Shown here piece after piece: positions 6,095 through 6,140 of a stretch of 6,140 nucleotides of DNA (positions are counted from its first letter, which is position 1; every line of letters starts with the position of its first letter). The notes under the pieces are model-generated. The model did not search any database. It had not been told where the DNA came from and saw nothing but the letters and a program-made list of their open reading frames with translations. The stretch comes from an uncultured Bdellovibrio sp. Its GTDB lineage: Bacteria; Bdellovibrionota; Bdellovibrionia; Bdellovibrionales; Bdellovibrionaceae. The stretch spans positions 1 to 6,140 of the forward strand of contig CAMLMF010000166.1 in NCBI GenBank assembly GCA_946480995.1, given 5' to 3'. Both the position numbers and the translations under genes were made by a program.

Positions 6095-6140
6095 CTAGAT
6101 CGAATCTAAATACTCGCCAATTTTTCTTAAGACCTGTGCT
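6095..6140 (-). CDS. Possible C-terminal end of a convergent gene (partial)
   Basis: On the minus strand, one frame entering from the right edge reads AQVLRKIGEYLDSI and then stops at TAG (6097-6095). The pattern of Val, Leu, Ile and Tyr with Arg, Lys, Glu and Asp resembles an amphipathic C-terminal helix. The stop lies 14 nt from the end of recQ, a typical convergent spacing. Only 14 residues are visible and another minus frame is also open, so no family can be named and the call is tentative. Confidence 0.35.
   Translation of the reverse strand, partial: AQVLRKIGEYLDSI

Noticed and set aside
6091..6112. TTGACT (6091-6096) followed by TAAATA (6107-6112) as a promoter
   Set aside because: The spacer is only 10 nt, far too short for a sigma-70 promoter, and no -10 box appears at 16-18 nt.

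Overview
The window looks like chromosomal DNA of a Gram-negative-type bacterium of moderate GC, most likely from the Bdellovibrio lineage or another delta-proteobacteria-like group. That placement is inference. It rests on the protein style, on a class B PBP with a C-terminal PASTA domain next to rsmH and ftsL, and on a TTG start behind a clear Shine-Dalgarno. No rRNA or other marker gene is present to confirm it.

Layout, left to right. (1) 1-975, minus strand: a gene running off the left edge, with 325 residues open. It encodes an N-terminal four-cysteine zinc ribbon, one transmembrane helix, a low-complexity Ala/Ser/Pro/Glu linker and an extracytoplasmic domain of unknown function. (2) 976-1071: a divergent intergenic region with a perfect 6-bp inverted repeat. 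(3) 1072-4354, plus strand: a tight three-gene operon of rsmH (mraW), ftsL and ftsI (class B PBP). rsmH and ftsL overlap by 20 nt, and ftsL and ftsI abut exactly. This is the front of a dcw (division and cell wall) cluster, without mraZ before it or murE directly after it. (4) 4355-4493: a 139-nt gap with three successive potential hairpins, the last one long and close to the next start codon. (5) 4494-6080, plus strand: a RecQ-family DNA helicase with intact helicase motifs, a four-cysteine zinc site and a C-terminal HRDC domain, but apparently no winged-helix (RQC) domain. (6) 6068-6140: a GC-rich hairpin over the recQ stop and, possibly, the last 14 codons of a convergent minus-strand gene.

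How the genes fit together. RsmH methylates 16S rRNA in the decoding centre. FtsL is a divisome scaffold protein that activates the septal synthase, and FtsI is the septal transpeptidase that works with FtsW. The ftsL and ftsI products act in the same complex, and their spacing suggests translational coupling. RecQ is a DNA repair and recombination helicase with no obvious functional link to the operon, and the hairpin-rich gap suggests a separate transcription unit.

I found no mobile element, CRISPR array, tRNA or rRNA. Most of the window is ordinary core genome. The items most worth a second look are the unrecognised zinc-ribbon membrane protein, the RecQ domain architecture and the structured gap before recQ.
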